A stretch of DNA of 64,000 nt, taken from NCBI RefSeq assembly GCF_000372445.1, contig NZ_AQUY01000003.1:229726-293725 (forward strand), written 5' to 3'. The number at the start of each line of letters is the position of its first letter. The first letter of the stretch is position 1. The notes under the pieces are model-generated. The model made no database searches and was not told where the DNA came from. It saw only the letters and a list, made by a program, of their open reading frames with translations. The DNA comes from Corynebacterium ulceribovis DSM 45146. GTDB lineage: Bacteria; Actinomycetota; Actinomycetes; Mycobacteriales; Mycobacteriaceae. The translations under genes and the position numbers were made by a program. Below, piece by piece: positions 18,252 through 29,451 of the stretch.

Positions 18252-19295
18252 TTACATGCTTGGGACGACATAGACCGCCATGACGATGGCCGCGATCCAC
18301 AGCAGCGCCAAGATTTGCAGCCAGCGGTCATTCAACGCGATTTCATCTGGGCTGCCGGCGTCACCACGGTCCACGTCCGAGGCGTAGCGCAAAATGGCGA
18401 TGGTAAACGGAATCATCGAAATCTCGTACCAAATATTTGCGCTACCAGCTGCTTCTTTACCCATTTCGAAGCCCCACAGGGAGTAGGCCATCACCACAGC
18501 GGTGGCGGACAGCGTCCACACAAACCGCAGGTAGGTGGCGGTGTAGCCCTGCAGCGACTTACGAATCTTCGCGCCGGTGCGCTCGGCCAGCAGCAGCTCC
18601 GCGTAGCGCTTACCTGCAGCCATGAACAGGGAACCGAAGGCGGCGACCAGCAGGAACCACTGCGACAGTGAAATGTCCGCGGCAACACCACCGGCCATGG
18701 TTCGCAGCATAAAGCCGGAGGAGACGATGGCAATGTCAATAACCGGCTGGTGCTTCAGCCCGAAGCAGTAGGCCAGCTGCACGGCAATGTAGACCGCAAT
18801 CACAATCGCCAGCATTGGGCCGGAGGTAGCCAGGAAGCACAGGCCGATGGCGGCAATAATCAGCGCCACCGCCATGCCGTAGGCCACGGACACTGGCAGC
18901 ATGCCAGCGGCAATTGGGCGGAAACGTTTGGTTGGGTGCGCGCGGTCTGCTTCCACGTCGCGGGCATCGTTCACCAAGTAGATGGATGAGGCCGCCAAGC
19001 AGAAGGTAATGAATGCAATGAGCACGTCCAACCAGACGCGACTGTCACCGAGGTGGGAGCCACCGGCGGCCAGTGGTGCGGCGACGACCAGCACGTTTTT
19101 GACCCATTGCTTTGGGCGCAGCGCTTTAATTGCCCCGTCGAGGAAGTTCTTTGGTGGCTTCTTCTTCGGGTTTTCGGTGCTGTCGCCGAGGCCGGCGGTG
19201 TGTGGTTCGGATGGGAAGATTGCTTTTCCGCCGTCGAGCAGGCCGTCGACCTTCTCATCGAACTGAATTTCCTGGTTGCCGTTGTTATCGGTCAA
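18252..19295 (-). CDS. ubiA: Decaprenyl-phosphate phosphoribosyltransferase (UbiA/Rv3806c)
   Basis: A polytopic UbiA-superfamily enzyme that joins PRPP to decaprenyl phosphate, the first committed step to the arabinose donor DPA. The key motif VNDARDVEADRAHPTKRFRP (NDxxDxxxD) is present, and about nine membrane segments follow an N-terminal cytoplasmic tail of about 50 residues. I chose a TTG start at 19295. GGAAAGGAAA lies just before it, and it overlaps the TGA of the upstream PAP2 gene as TTGA. A longer frame from a TTG at 19313 would contain the ribosome site itself. The deduced length is 347 aa. It is followed by aftB after 45 bases. Confidence 0.92.
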   Translation of the reverse strand: MTDNNGNQEIQFDEKVDGLLDGGKAIFPSEPHTAGLGDSTENPKKKPPKNFLDGAIKALRPKQWVKNVLVVAAPLAAGGSHLGDSRVWLDVLIAFITFCLAASSIYLVNDARDVEADRAHPTKRFRPIAAGMLPVSVAYGMAVALIIAAIGLCFLATSGPMLAIVIAVYIAVQLAYCFGLKHQPVIDIAIVSSGFMLRTMAGGVAADISLSQWFLLVAAFGSLFMAAGKRYAELLLAERTGAKIRKSLQGYTATYLRFVWTLSATAVVMAYSLWGFEMGKEAAGSANIWYEISMIPFTIAILRYASDVDRGDAGSPDEIALNDRWLQILALLWIAAIVMAVYVVPSM

Positions 19296-19861
19296 CGCGT
19301 TTCCTTTCCACAAGAATTGCGGGTGGCCCGTTCCATGTCGTCGGTGATTTCCGCGGTCGCCCAGCCGAGCAGTGCGCCGGCGAGGACATCGGTTGGATAA
19401 TGTACCCCGAGCACCAGACGCGATGCCATAATCGTGGGGATTCCCAACAACGGCGCCTTTGAGCCGGTAATTTTCGCCAGCATCACCATCGCCGCCGTCG
19501 TTGACGTGGCATGTGACGACGGGAACGACAGCTTCGATGGGGTGCCGACCCGGATTTCAATGTCGTCACGGTGTGGCCGTGGTCGCCGCACAATCCGTTT
19601 GAGCACCACCGACGCCGCGTGCGAAGTAAAGGCGGCGGCCCCCAGCGCGGCCCACTGCCTGCGACGGGGCTTATTGACGATTACGCCGACCGCCGCAATG
19701 CCCATCCATCCCAATGCGTGCTCACCGAAGGTACTCAGACCGTGGGATACGCCAGTGATAGCTGGGATATCGAGCAGCTTTTGCTGAATTGCTACCAGCG
19801 CGTCGGATTCACCGAAGGGGTCACCGGCAATGTCGGTGACCACAGTGTCCTTACTGCGCAT
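19292..19861 (-). CDS. PAP2-family phosphatase, probable decaprenyl-phosphoribose-5-phosphate phosphatase (Rv3807c type)
   Basis: A 189-aa membrane phosphatase with all three PAP2 motifs: KRIVRRPRP, PSSHAT and SRLVLGVHYPTDV. It is sandwiched between glfT2 and ubiA and overlaps both genes (11 bases with glfT2, 4 with ubiA). This strongly suggests it acts on the UbiA product, removing the 5-phosphate from decaprenyl-phosphoryl-phosphoribose on the way to DPA. The role is inferred from position and family. N-terminal residues 1-50 include a short amphipathic region before the first membrane segment. Confidence 0.88.
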   Translation of the reverse strand: MRSKDTVVTDIAGDPFGESDALVAIQQKLLDIPAITGVSHGLSTFGEHALGWMGIAAVGVIVNKPRRRQWAALGAAAFTSHAASVVLKRIVRRPRPHRDDIEIRVGTPSKLSFPSSHATSTTAAMVMLAKITGSKAPLLGIPTIMASRLVLGVHYPTDVLAGALLGWATAEITDDMERATRNSCGKETR

Positions 19862-21839
19862 CGAACACCTTCTTCCAGGATTCGCGGCTCGTCAGTTCTG
19901 GCATGGCGTCGCGGTAGCGCTCGCGCATTTCGTCGAAACGCTCCTTCACTTCCTTCTGCACGGCCCACGCTTCGGCACCGAGCTGCTTCGCCAGGTCGCG
20001 GTCGCGCTTGCGGTAGTACACAGCCGAGCCGTCTGCCGTGGTGACGGTGGCACCGTCGAGGCGGGCTAGGTTGTACCAGCGGTTTTCCAGGCGGACCAGG
20101 TTCGCCTGCGGAATGACATGATGCGCCGGGTTCGCTGGCTTGAGCGAATGCAGCAGTCCCTTGGCGGCGGCAATCAGCTTGGTTTTGCGTGGCAGCACAT
20201 CGTCGGTGGAAATAATGTCAGCGCCGGATGGGTCTGGCAGGTCCGCAGCGGAGCTCACTTTCTGCGCGTCGACATATTCCTTGCGCATCGCGTTGATGCG
20301 CGGCAGGGAGGATTCCAAAATGTCGAAGAGCTGCTCTGGGCCGGCCAGGAAGTCCCGCAGCGCCTCAGTTTCGATGGCGATGGTGGAGTATTCCAGGCAC
20401 ATCAGGTGCTTCGCCAGGGACTTGCGCAGGTTCTTGATGATGCCGTCGACAGGGCCATCGTGGTACATCGCGGCCACGATCATGCGGTTGCGCAGGTGGA
20501 AGTAGGCCTGCCAGTCGATATCGTCGTCCTTGTCGCCCCAGCTCATGTGCCAAATCGCGATGCCAGGCCAGGTAATCGTCGAAAAGCCCGACGCTGCGGC
20601 CCGCAACGAGTACTCCGTGTCATCCCACTTGATGAACAGCGGCAGTGGCTGCCCCATCTCTTCGGCAACAATGCGTGGGAACATGCACATCCACCAACCG
20701 TTGAATTCGGCGTCGATGCGGCGGTGCATATCGCGGTTATCTTGCGGCACGAAGCTGCCCTTTTGGTGCACCACTTCCTGGTTGGTCAGTGGGTACTTGG
20801 CAAAGTCGTGGCCGTAGTGGACGTGCGGGGCGCCTTCCCACATGAAGGTGTGGCGGTTAACGCGCTCACCCATGGTGTGCAGGCGGGATGGCTCCAGCAG
20901 GTTGAGCATCTGGCCGCCGATAATCGACGGGGTGGTGCAGTAGCGGCCGGCCTGGACTGCGCGCAGGATGGAGTCCGGCTCAATGGCGATGTCGTCATCC
21001 ATATAGAGGATGAATGGTGAATCGCCCTGCTCCAGCGCTTCGTACATGATGCGGGAGTAGCCGCCGGAACCGCCGAGGTTTCCCTGTAGGAAGAGTTTGA
21101 AACGGTCGCCGAAGTGTTCGGTGATGGCGTCGAAGCCGGGTTCGTCGGCTGGATGCGCGGTACCTTGGTCCGGCATGAGCATCAGGTCAATAATCGCGTC
21201 GACTTCTGGGTCGGAGGCGAGGGCTTCCAGCGCGGCGACGGCGTCCTTTGGCCGGTTGAAGGTTGGGATACCAATGGTGACACGCTTGTCGGATGGGGCG
21301 ATTTCGCGCCCGTCCGGCATGATTTGTGGCTTCGGTGCGTGTGGTGCCCACCAGCCAGCGGAGATGAGTTCGACGTCGGTTTCGCAGGTGATGTCGAACC
21401 AGAGCCAACCGCCGTCTTCAAATGGGGCGAGGGACAGGTCGAATTCCACCAGGCCAGTGCCGGATTCATCAGTGTCGATGACGCTGCCGGTCACCGCGAT
21501 GCGGGTGCCGTCGAACTTGGAGCGGTACACATCGACGCGGGCTTCGCCGGAGACTTCCACCCGCAAGATGACATTGTCCAGCTGGGACCAGCGGCGCCAG
21601 TAGCTTGCTGGGAAGGCGCCGAAGTAGGTGGCGAAGGAGATTTCGCTGCCTTCGGCGAGGGTGGCGGAGGTGCGGCTGGTGGCTTTGAGCCGACCGGTAG
21701 CTGCCTCATGTTGGGTGTAGTACAACGCGCGCACATCGTGCGGGTCGCCGGGGCTTGGCATGAGCACCCGCTGCAGTTGTTCAACCGACTTCCGTTCCGC
21801 AACCTGCTGCGGAGCAGGTTTTTGGCTTTCCTTTGCCAT
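19851..21839 (-). CDS. glfT2: Galactofuranosyltransferase GlfT2
   Basis: A roughly 660-aa GT2-family enzyme that polymerises the galactan with alternating beta-1,5 and beta-1,6 galactofuranose from UDP-Galf. An N-terminal beta-barrel-like domain (about 1-160) precedes the GT-A domain, which has YMDDDIAIEPDS (metal-binding DDD), WDDTEYSLRA (catalytic Asp) and ITWPGIAIWHMSWGDKDDD. A helical C-terminal domain follows. I prefer the ATG at 21839 because the GGAAGG ribosome site abuts the upstream GTG (21854) and would be too close for it. The UDP-Galf substrate comes from glf, 150 bases upstream. Confidence 0.92.
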   Translation of the reverse strand: MAKESQKPAPQQVAERKSVEQLQRVLMPSPGDPHDVRALYYTQHEAATGRLKATSRTSATLAEGSEISFATYFGAFPASYWRRWSQLDNVILRVEVSGEARVDVYRSKFDGTRIAVTGSVIDTDESGTGLVEFDLSLAPFEDGGWLWFDITCETDVELISAGWWAPHAPKPQIMPDGREIAPSDKRVTIGIPTFNRPKDAVAALEALASDPEVDAIIDLMLMPDQGTAHPADEPGFDAITEHFGDRFKLFLQGNLGGSGGYSRIMYEALEQGDSPFILYMDDDIAIEPDSILRAVQAGRYCTTPSIIGGQMLNLLEPSRLHTMGERVNRHTFMWEGAPHVHYGHDFAKYPLTNQEVVHQKGSFVPQDNRDMHRRIDAEFNGWWMCMFPRIVAEEMGQPLPLFIKWDDTEYSLRAAASGFSTITWPGIAIWHMSWGDKDDDIDWQAYFHLRNRMIVAAMYHDGPVDGIIKNLRKSLAKHLMCLEYSTIAIETEALRDFLAGPEQLFDILESSLPRINAMRKEYVDAQKVSSAADLPDPSGADIISTDDVLPRKTKLIAAAKGLLHSLKPANPAHHVIPQANLVRLENRWYNLARLDGATVTTADGSAVYYRKRDRDLAKQLGAEAWAVQKEVKERFDEMRERYRDAMPELTSRESWKKVFDAQ

Positions 21840-22005
21840 CAGAAGTTTCGTCACCTTCCATCAGGTCGGCGGCGCCACTCGGTGCCTTGCTTTGAACCGA
21901 GTACGCGCCGACAGTTCACGAAACCAGAGTAAAGGACGCGGCGGACAGCCGCTGGGAGGCGGGGCGGGGTTGCGGGCTAGCTCCCCTACTCCCCGCGCTT
22001 GCGGT

Positions 22006-23358
<1,353 letters not shown>

Positions 23359-23383
23359 TCAATGCTTCCGAAATTATGAAAAG

Positions 23384-23411
23384 CTGTTACCGTATCTACC
23401 GTAAGCAACAG
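23384..23411. promoter_or_regulatory. Repeated TACCGTA motif upstream of the amidase gene
   Basis: TACCGTA occurs twice (23388-23394, 23397-23403), two bases apart, inside a CTGTT...AACAG inverted pair (23384-23388/23407-23411). It lies 50-77 bases before the amidase start, in the expected promoter zone between divergent glf and the amidase gene. A regulator site is plausible, but none is identified. Confidence 0.35.
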
Positions 23412-23460
23412 TGGTATCTTTTATATCTGCTGTAACTTTATTCACTTTGGAGTTTGAGAC

Positions 23461-25572
23461 TTGCTGAACCGACGCCGCATCAGTTCCGCTGTCGACCGCC
23501 GTCAAACATTTGCTGTAGGACTCGCTGGAGTCTTGGCATTTTCTGGTCTGGTCGCAGTCGGAGGAAACCAGATCCTCAAGACCCAGTCGGAGGGCATCGG
23601 CCCGGTCGACACCGCTGCCGACACCATGCCGCTTGCCGACGCTGACAATGTCACCGTCGATGACGCCGCAATTTCCACCCAGGGTGATGCCGATCCAGCA
23701 ACCCCACACAAGGGCACGGTGAAGGAAATTCGTCGCGACAAGCCGTTCAGCATGTTTGCGCTGACCTGGAAGGGCCAGAAGGACGTTGCAGCGTTCTTCC
23801 GCGCCGAAAAGGAAGACGGCAGCTGGTCACAGTGGTATTCCGCTGATCCGTATGACATGGACACTCCATCACCAAATGGCATCACTGGTACCGAGCCGGT
23901 GTTCCTGGAGCCAACCAAGGCCGTGCAGGTTTCCACCCACGGCCTTGATGTCTATGGCACCACGGATGGCGCCACTTCCCCACTGTCTGATGCTCCGGCG
24001 GCAGAGCAGCAGCCAGCGGACAAGCCTGCTGAAAAGCCAGCTGAAGCTCCAAAGCCGGAGGCACCAAAACCAGCCGAGAATGTGCAGCCGGTAGCGAACA
24101 AGCCTGCCGACTCTGATGCTGCTCCGCTGCCGAATAACTGGGATGACATTGTCCCGGTTGCTGATGAGCTCGATACCAGTGTCGAAGCAGTATTCATTGA
24201 CGGCAACGTCAGCGCTGGTGTGGCACCAGCTACCGACTACTTGAACACCAATGGCATGCCAAAGGTCGTCTCCCGGGCAGGTTGGGGTGCCAATGAGGCC
24301 AAGCGCTGCCAGGGCCCGCACTATGACAGCAAGCTGCTGGGCGCTACCGTGCACCACACTGCCGGTTCGAATAATTACACGCCAGCACAGTCTGCAGGGA
24401 TTGTGCGCGGCATTTACCACTACCACGGCCAAACCTTGGGCTGGTGCGATGTCGGCTACAACGCCCTCGTCGACAAGTACGGCACCATCTACGAAGGCCG
24501 TTACGGCGGCCTATCGAAGAATGTGCAGGGTGCACACGCCGGTGGCTTCAACCAGGGCACCTTCGGTATCTCCATGATGGGTGACTACTCGTCCGTGCAG
24601 CCAACTTCTGCCATGGTCGAATCGGTCGGCAAAATGGTGGGCTGGCGTCTGAAGACCGCTGGCGTGAACCCGCTGGGTTCGACCAACCACATCGCTGGTG
24701 GTTACTCCGGTTCTCGTTATGCCCGCGGCGTATCGGTGAAGCTGCCGAATATTTTCGCGCACCGCGACGTCGGTAACACCACATGCCCAGGCGACGCTGG
24801 TTACGCTCAGATGTCCACCATCCGCCACATCGCCAATAATGTGGCAACGGGCAAGGTTACTAACCAGGCACCAGGCGCCACGGACACCGACAAGGAACAA
24901 ACTCCGCCGGTCAATGGTCCGGTGACCCCACCGGCGAAGCAGCAGCGCCCAAGCACGCCAACCAACAATGGCGGCCAGAACAACACGGTGAATCAGAACA
25001 CCGGTGGCCAAGGCACTGATTTGGCTGCTGGCGGCGCCACCCTGCTGGCACTGGCACTGGGCCTCGCTTCCGGTAAGGACTTCAAATCTGTCCAAGACAT
25101 CACTAAGGCCACTGGCCGCGGCCAGACTGTCGGCGACATTGTCCTGTTCAATGACGTCACGCTCAAGAGCCTGCCAGTCATTGTCAAGGCTGTCCTTGAT
25201 GTCTCCGGCCGCACTGACTTCGCGCAGAAGTTCCGCGACATCGAAGGCATCTACGGCCTCGTGATGGGCCTGCCAATCTCTGGTGTCCAGTACGGTGCGA
25301 AGATTCCGAACCAGTATGGCCAAGAAGAGCAGGTCAGCTACGTGTTGACGGAAAACGGCATCATTACCAAGTCGGATTCTGTGGCTGCGCACGCACTGTG
25401 GGGCAAAATTGCGGACGCATGGGCTTCCCAGGGCTTTGAAACCGGCCCACTGGGTCTGCCACTGTCGGAGCAGTACGCCAACTCCTCCGGTCTGCAGCAG
25501 GTCGACTTCCAGGGCGGCTCCATCACCTTGGATGAAGCTACCGGCAAGACTGACATCAAGACCACGAAGTAG
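23461..25572 (+). CDS. Secreted N-acetylmuramoyl-L-alanine amidase with LGFP repeat (Rv3811/Csp type)
   Basis: A 703-aa exported protein. It has a signal sequence (about residues 15-38), a beta-rich N-terminal module, a Pro/Ala/Lys/Glu linker (about 180-220), and an amidase_2/PGRP domain (about 260-460). Zinc-ligand-like residues are visible in GATVHHTAG, FAHRDVGNTTCPGD and the VGYNALVDKYGTIYEGR block. The C-terminal region ends in an LGFP-type repeat (GPLGLPLSEQ), suggesting attachment to the mycolate/arabinogalactan wall. It should cleave the stem peptide from N-acetylmuramic acid. TTG start, with TTGGAG 8 bases upstream. Next to glf, as in M. tuberculosis. Confidence 0.92.
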   Translation: MLNRRRISSAVDRRQTFAVGLAGVLAFSGLVAVGGNQILKTQSEGIGPVDTAADTMPLADADNVTVDDAAISTQGDADPATPHKGTVKEIRRDKPFSMFALTWKGQKDVAAFFRAEKEDGSWSQWYSADPYDMDTPSPNGITGTEPVFLEPTKAVQVSTHGLDVYGTTDGATSPLSDAPAAEQQPADKPAEKPAEAPKPEAPKPAENVQPVANKPADSDAAPLPNNWDDIVPVADELDTSVEAVFIDGNVSAGVAPATDYLNTNGMPKVVSRAGWGANEAKRCQGPHYDSKLLGATVHHTAGSNNYTPAQSAGIVRGIYHYHGQTLGWCDVGYNALVDKYGTIYEGRYGGLSKNVQGAHAGGFNQGTFGISMMGDYSSVQPTSAMVESVGKMVGWRLKTAGVNPLGSTNHIAGGYSGSRYARGVSVKLPNIFAHRDVGNTTCPGDAGYAQMSTIRHIANNVATGKVTNQAPGATDTDKEQTPPVNGPVTPPAKQQRPSTPTNNGGQNNTVNQNTGGQGTDLAAGGATLLALALGLASGKDFKSVQDITKATGRGQTVGDIVLFNDVTLKSLPVIVKAVLDVSGRTDFAQKFRDIEGIYGLVMGLPISGVQYGAKIPNQYGQEEQVSYVLTENGIITKSDSVAAHALWGKIADAWASQGFETGPLGLPLSEQYANSSGLQQVDFQGGSITLDEATGKTDIKTTK

Positions 25573-25591
25573 TCTCTGACCACACCACAAA

Positions 25592-25630
25592 CTGAACCCC
25601 CAGCACCTGCGGCGTGTGCTGGGGGTTCAG
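25592..25630. terminator. Strong hairpin between convergent amidase and HAD genes
   Basis: CTGAACCCCCAGCAC pairs perfectly over 15 bases with GTGCTGGGGGTTCAG, with a 9-base loop. It lies 19 bases after the amidase stop and 43 bases before the HAD stop, so it can serve both strands. It lacks a good T-run. Confidence 0.75.
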
Positions 25631-25673
25631 TGATTGGAAGCTCAGTTATTGAAATTCAGTGTGCGCAGGCGGT

Positions 25674-26498
25674 TTACAGCCAGCGTTCAATAACCCGGGC
25701 AACCCCAAAGTCACTATTGGCGGTGGTCACTTCATCGGCGACCGCCTTCACTGGCTCTGCAGCGTTTGCCATGGCGACACCCAAGCCACTCCACTGCAGC
25801 ATCTCAATGTCATTCGGCATGTCCCCAAAAGCCACGGTCTGCTCGGCAGCGGCACCAATATTCTCGGCGAGGTCTTCCAGGCCCACCGACTTATTCACCC
25901 CAGGCAAGCACACTTCCAGCAACCCTTCCGAAATCGAATAGGTCACATGTGCCAGGTCCGCCGGAATAGCTGGAGCCACTCGTTCATACATCTGCGCCGA
26001 GTCCAGCATCTGGTTACGCAGCAATAGTTTCGTGGCTGGCACTGCCATCACATCATCTGCGGTCATCACACCGTGATCACTGGAGTCCCACACATGCGAG
26101 TAGTCCAGTTCGCAGACAAAAAGCTCAGCCGGGTCATCCCATGCGGTGGCACCAGCGCGTTCTGCTGCCACCTGCACCCCACCGAACTCAGCCAGCGCAG
26201 CATTAGCCAATTCCACCACTTGGTGCTGGTCATCAGTGGCTAGCGATCGGTGCTGCACAATTCGATCATTGGCAGCGTCATAAAGCACGGCGCCGTTCGC
26301 ACAAACACACATCGGCGGGAACGGCAGTTGGGTGACCACCGGCGACACCCACCGCGCGGGCCGGCCGGTGGCGAGGCAAAACACTGCCCCGGCACGGACC
26401 ACTTTGTCGATGGCGGCGCGCAGTCGCGGGGTGACGCGTTCGCGGTCATCGAGCAGGGTGCCGTCAATGTCGGAAGCAATCAGCAGCGGAGTGTTCAT
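25674..26498 (-). CDS. Cof-type HAD-family hydrolase (Rv3813c type)
   Basis: A 274-aa phosphatase of the Cof/HAD IIB group. The nucleophile motif DIDGTLLDD is at residues about 10-18, and the C-terminal motif VAFGDMPNDIEML supplies the metal-binding Asp pair. A cap domain lies between them. The substrate is probably a small sugar or nucleotide phosphate and cannot be predicted. It follows the acyltransferase gene by 5 bases, at the end of a LysE-serS-acyltransferase-HAD unit. Confidence 0.9.
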   Translation of the reverse strand: MNTPLLIASDIDGTLLDDRERVTPRLRAAIDKVVRAGAVFCLATGRPARWVSPVVTQLPFPPMCVCANGAVLYDAANDRIVQHRSLATDDQHQVVELANAALAEFGGVQVAAERAGATAWDDPAELFVCELDYSHVWDSSDHGVMTADDVMAVPATKLLLRNQMLDSAQMYERVAPAIPADLAHVTYSISEGLLEVCLPGVNKSVGLEDLAENIGAAAEQTVAFGDMPNDIEMLQWSGLGVAMANAAEPVKAVADEVTTANSDFGVARVIERWL

Positions 26499-26503
26499 AG
26501 GAG

Positions 26504-27382
26504 CTACTTGCGGTCAGCGTCCTTATTTGCAGCCTTATTTGCGGCCTTCGCAGCTCGTTCCGCGGCGCGGCGCACCCGCTCTTCTTCGTCCATCTTGTTT
26601 GCTTCCGCCAACGTCGGGGCGCTACCGCCGAGCGAAGCTGGCATCCACGGCAAACCATCCGGGAACGGGCCGAAACGCTCAATGTAGTCCGCTTTGAGCT
26701 GCACATACATCTCGGACATCACTTTGTGCAGCTTCTCAGTGGTCGCCACGGCGTCCTCGGTCGCTTCAATTGGCTCGCCGACCCGCACCCACAGCGGATA
26801 CTTCTTCCGCCCCAGGTGCTTTGGCCCGCCCTTGGTCCACACACGCTGCGACCCGAAGTTCACCATCGGAATCAGCGGCACACCAGCTTCATAGGCCATC
26901 CGCGCTGCCCCGGACTTGAAGTCCTTCAGCTCAAAACTGCGCGAGTGCGTCGCCTCAGGGAACACACCAACCAAACGACCAGCCTGCAGATCCTGCACCG
27001 CATGCAAGTAGGCATCGCGGCCAGCTTCCCGGTCAACCGGAATGTGCTTCATACCGCGCATCAGCGGACCAGAAATCTTCGAATCAAACACTGCCTTTTT
27101 CGCCATGAACCGCACCAAGCGGCGGCCCTGCAGGAAGGCAGGGACACCGTAGTAGATGAAGTCGAGGTAACCGTGGTGGTTACCGGCCAGCACTGCACCA
27201 CCGGTCAGCGGAACATTTTCATTACCTTCAGAGATGAACTCGCCGCCTTGGAAACGGATCAGCCCCAGCGCGACATTAATCATCGACTGGTAAAAGGGCT
27301 CTTTCGCCTCGGCGTGTTTCACCGTCGGTCGAACATAGTCCACCGGCACCAGAAAGCCGACCTCTTTTCGGTACTGCGTCAT
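26504..27382 (-). CDS. 1-acyl-sn-glycerol-3-phosphate acyltransferase (PlsC family)
   Basis: A 292-aa acyltransferase. The catalytic H-x4-D motif is in AGNHHGYLD (about residues 67-75), the acceptor-binding region is [10 protein letters not shown] (FPE with Ala-Thr in place of the common Gly-Thr), and a third block is [12 protein letters not shown]. It acylates lysophosphatidate or a related glycerolipid at the inner membrane face. The Lys/Ala-rich C-terminal tail (about 260-292) is variable. Its ATG overlaps the serS stop as ATGA, so it is translationally coupled to serS. Confidence 0.9.
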   Translation of the reverse strand: MTQYRKEVGFLVPVDYVRPTVKHAEAKEPFYQSMINVALGLIRFQGGEFISEGNENVPLTGGAVLAGNHHGYLDFIYYGVPAFLQGRRLVRFMAKKAVFDSKISGPLMRGMKHIPVDREAGRDAYLHAVQDLQAGRLVGVFPEATHSRSFELKDFKSGAARMAYEAGVPLIPMVNFGSQRVWTKGGPKHLGRKKYPLWVRVGEPIEATEDAVATTEKLHKVMSEMYVQLKADYIERFGPFPDGLPWMPASLGGSAPTLAEANKMDEEERVRRAAERAAKAANKAANKDADRK

Positions 27383-28641
27383 CGAATGTATTCCATTCCC
27401 ACAAACGGCTGCAGAGCTGCAGGAACGCGGACCGAACCGTCAGCCTGCTGGTGATTTTCCAGAATTGCGACCAACCAACGTGTCGTTGCCAGAGTACCGT
27501 TCAGCGTCGCAACTGGCTGGGTCTTGCCGTTTTCGTCGCGGTAGCGCACCCCCAGGCGGCGGCCCTGGAAGGTGGTGCAGTTCGAGGTGGAAGTCAGCTC
27601 ACGGTAGGTGTTCTGCGTCGGCACCCACGCTTCGGTGTCAAACTTCCGAGCAGCGGAGGAACCGAGGTCGCCACCGGCCACGTCAATAATGCGGTACGGA
27701 ACTTCAATGGCCGCGAGCATGTCACGTTCCATGTTCAGCAGACGTTGGTGCTGGTCCTCGGCATCTTCCGGCTTGCACCACACGAACATTTCGACCTTGT
27801 CGAACTGGTGGACACGCAGAATACCGCGGGTGTCCTTGCCGTAGGAGCCTGCTTCTCGACGGAAGCAAGACGACCATCCTGCGTAGGACAGTGGGCCCTC
27901 AGACAGGTCAACGATTTCATTGGCATGGTAGCCAGCCAGGGCCACTTCCGACGTACCGACTAGGTACTGGTCGTCGGCGCCGAGGTAGTAAATCTCATCG
28001 GAGTGTTCACCCAGGAAGCCGGTACCGGCCATCACTTCTGGGTTCACAATCACTGGGGTAATCATCAGCTCGAAGCCGTTAGCAACGGCCTTCTGTGCGG
28101 CCAGCTGCAGCATACCGAGCTGCAGCAGCGCGCCGGCACCCTTGAGGAAGTAGAACCGGGAACCGGAAACCTTCGCACCGCGTTCCATATCCAGAATGCC
28201 GAGGGATTCGCCCAGCTCCAGGTGGTCCTTTGGTTCGAAGTCGAACTTGGTTGGCTCACCAATGGTTTCTAGGACGATGAAGTCATCTTCGCCGCCAGCT
28301 GGTGCACCTTCCACAATGTTGGAAAGCTTCATCTGCAGGTCGTGAACTGCCTGTTCCGATTCCTTCTGAACTGCTTCAGCTTCCTTGACCTTCGCGGAAA
28401 GCTCCTGGCCCTTCGCCCGCAGCTCTGCCTTTTCCTCGTCGGAAGCAGTGCGCATGGCTTTACCCATGTCTTTGCTAAAGGTCTTCTGCTCGGCGCGCAG
28501 AGCGTCACCAGCAGCGATAGATTCGCGGCGGCGCTCATCAGCGGCCAGCAGTTCATCTACCAGCGCTGGGTTCTCGCCACGGGTGCGCTGGGATTCGCGC
28601 ACAAGGTCAGGGTTTTCACGCAGAAGTTTCAGATCAATCAC
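27379..28641 (-). CDS. serS: Seryl-tRNA synthetase
   Basis: A 420-aa class II synthetase that charges tRNA-Ser (and tRNA-Sec where present). The N-terminal coiled-coil tRNA-binding arm spans about residues 25-100. Catalytic motif 2 is [26 protein letters not shown] and motif 3 lies near residue 385 in [19 protein letters not shown] start. It lies 9 bases after the LysE-family gene and overlaps the acyltransferase gene by 4 bases. Confidence 0.96.
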   Translation of the reverse strand: MIDLKLLRENPDLVRESQRTRGENPALVDELLAADERRRESIAAGDALRAEQKTFSKDMGKAMRTASDEEKAELRAKGQELSAKVKEAEAVQKESEQAVHDLQMKLSNIVEGAPAGGEDDFIVLETIGEPTKFDFEPKDHLELGESLGILDMERGAKVSGSRFYFLKGAGALLQLGMLQLAAQKAVANGFELMITPVIVNPEVMAGTGFLGEHSDEIYYLGADDQYLVGTSEVALAGYHANEIVDLSEGPLSYAGWSSCFRREAGSYGKDTRGILRVHQFDKVEMFVWCKPEDAEDQHQRLLNMERDMLAAIEVPYRIIDVAGGDLGSSAARKFDTEAWVPTQNTYRELTSTSNCTTFQGRRLGVRYRDENGKTQPVATLNGTLATTRWLVAILENHQQADGSVRVPAALQPFVGMEYIR

Positions 28642-28650
28642 ATTGCAAGC

Positions 28651-29304
28651 CTACCCCGCCAGCAATGACTTGATTCCCTCAAATTCCAACAGAAGTGCCA
28701 CTCCGATAAACAGCACCCCTGCGACCGTGTCGATCCACGGTGTCAGCCGCAGGATGCGTCGCCGGACTGCGTTGGCACTGACCACCATCACAATGAGCGC
28801 GAAGAGCAACACATTCGACAGCCACAGCAAGAGCACCGTGATGCTGGTCATCCACCACGTGGTGGAGGTGGCGAAAAACGGTGCCAAAATCGACGCGAAA
28901 AACAGTACCGCTTTCGGGTTCGACAAATTCGTCAATAAGCCCAGGCGATAGGAATGCCCCAGGGTGCCCAACTGTCGTTCCATGGAGAGTTTGCCCATGT
29001 CGACGGAGGAGCGCAGCAGTTCGAGGCCATTGCGAAGCATGTGGTAGCCCATCCACAGCAGGAAGGCACCGCCGAGCACCTGGACACCTGCCAACAACGA
29101 TGGATAGGCCTTCAACAGTGCGGACATGCCAGTGGCGGTCAGCACCAGCCATCCCACTAGGCCCGTACAAATACCAGCGACGACTGCAAAGCCGTGGCGG
29201 CGAGACATTGCGCCGGTGCGCAGAACCAGAAACATGTCTGGCCCTGGGGATACCGCAGCAACTGCGTTCAGAAGAATAATTGTGCCGATGACCTGCCAGA
29301 TCAC
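28651..29304 (-). CDS. LysE/RhtB-family amino-acid exporter
   Basis: A 217-aa membrane protein with about six hydrophobic segments. It has the family's N-terminal signature, LLNAVAAVSPGPDMFLVLRTGAMSRRHGFAVVAGICTG. Members export amino acids or related metabolites; the substrate here is unknown. GTG start with only a weak purine stretch upstream. It is first in the serS unit and divergent from the septum-formation gene, with 147 bases between them. Confidence 0.88.
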   Translation of the reverse strand: MIWQVIGTIILLNAVAAVSPGPDMFLVLRTGAMSRRHGFAVVAGICTGLVGWLVLTATGMSALLKAYPSLLAGVQVLGGAFLLWMGYHMLRNGLELLRSSVDMGKLSMERQLGTLGHSYRLGLLTNLSNPKAVLFFASILAPFFATSTTWWMTSITVLLLWLSNVLLFALIVMVVSANAVRRRILRLTPWIDTVAGVLFIGVALLLEFEGIKSLLAG

Positions 29305-29451
29305 TTGGCCCGGTCGCTTTCTTGGGACGTAAGTTCACACATCACCGCGCTATTCTAACGCCGAAGTTGGCACTATAAATGCATCGGATAACTTGGGTGC
29401 TTTTCTCGGGTCGCTACCGTTCGCACCGTGCAAGGGGCATGATGGATAGCA

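Noticed and set aside
25573..25673. Possible small RNA between the amidase and HAD genes
   Set aside because: The strong hairpin is explained by termination between convergent genes; no promoter is evident.
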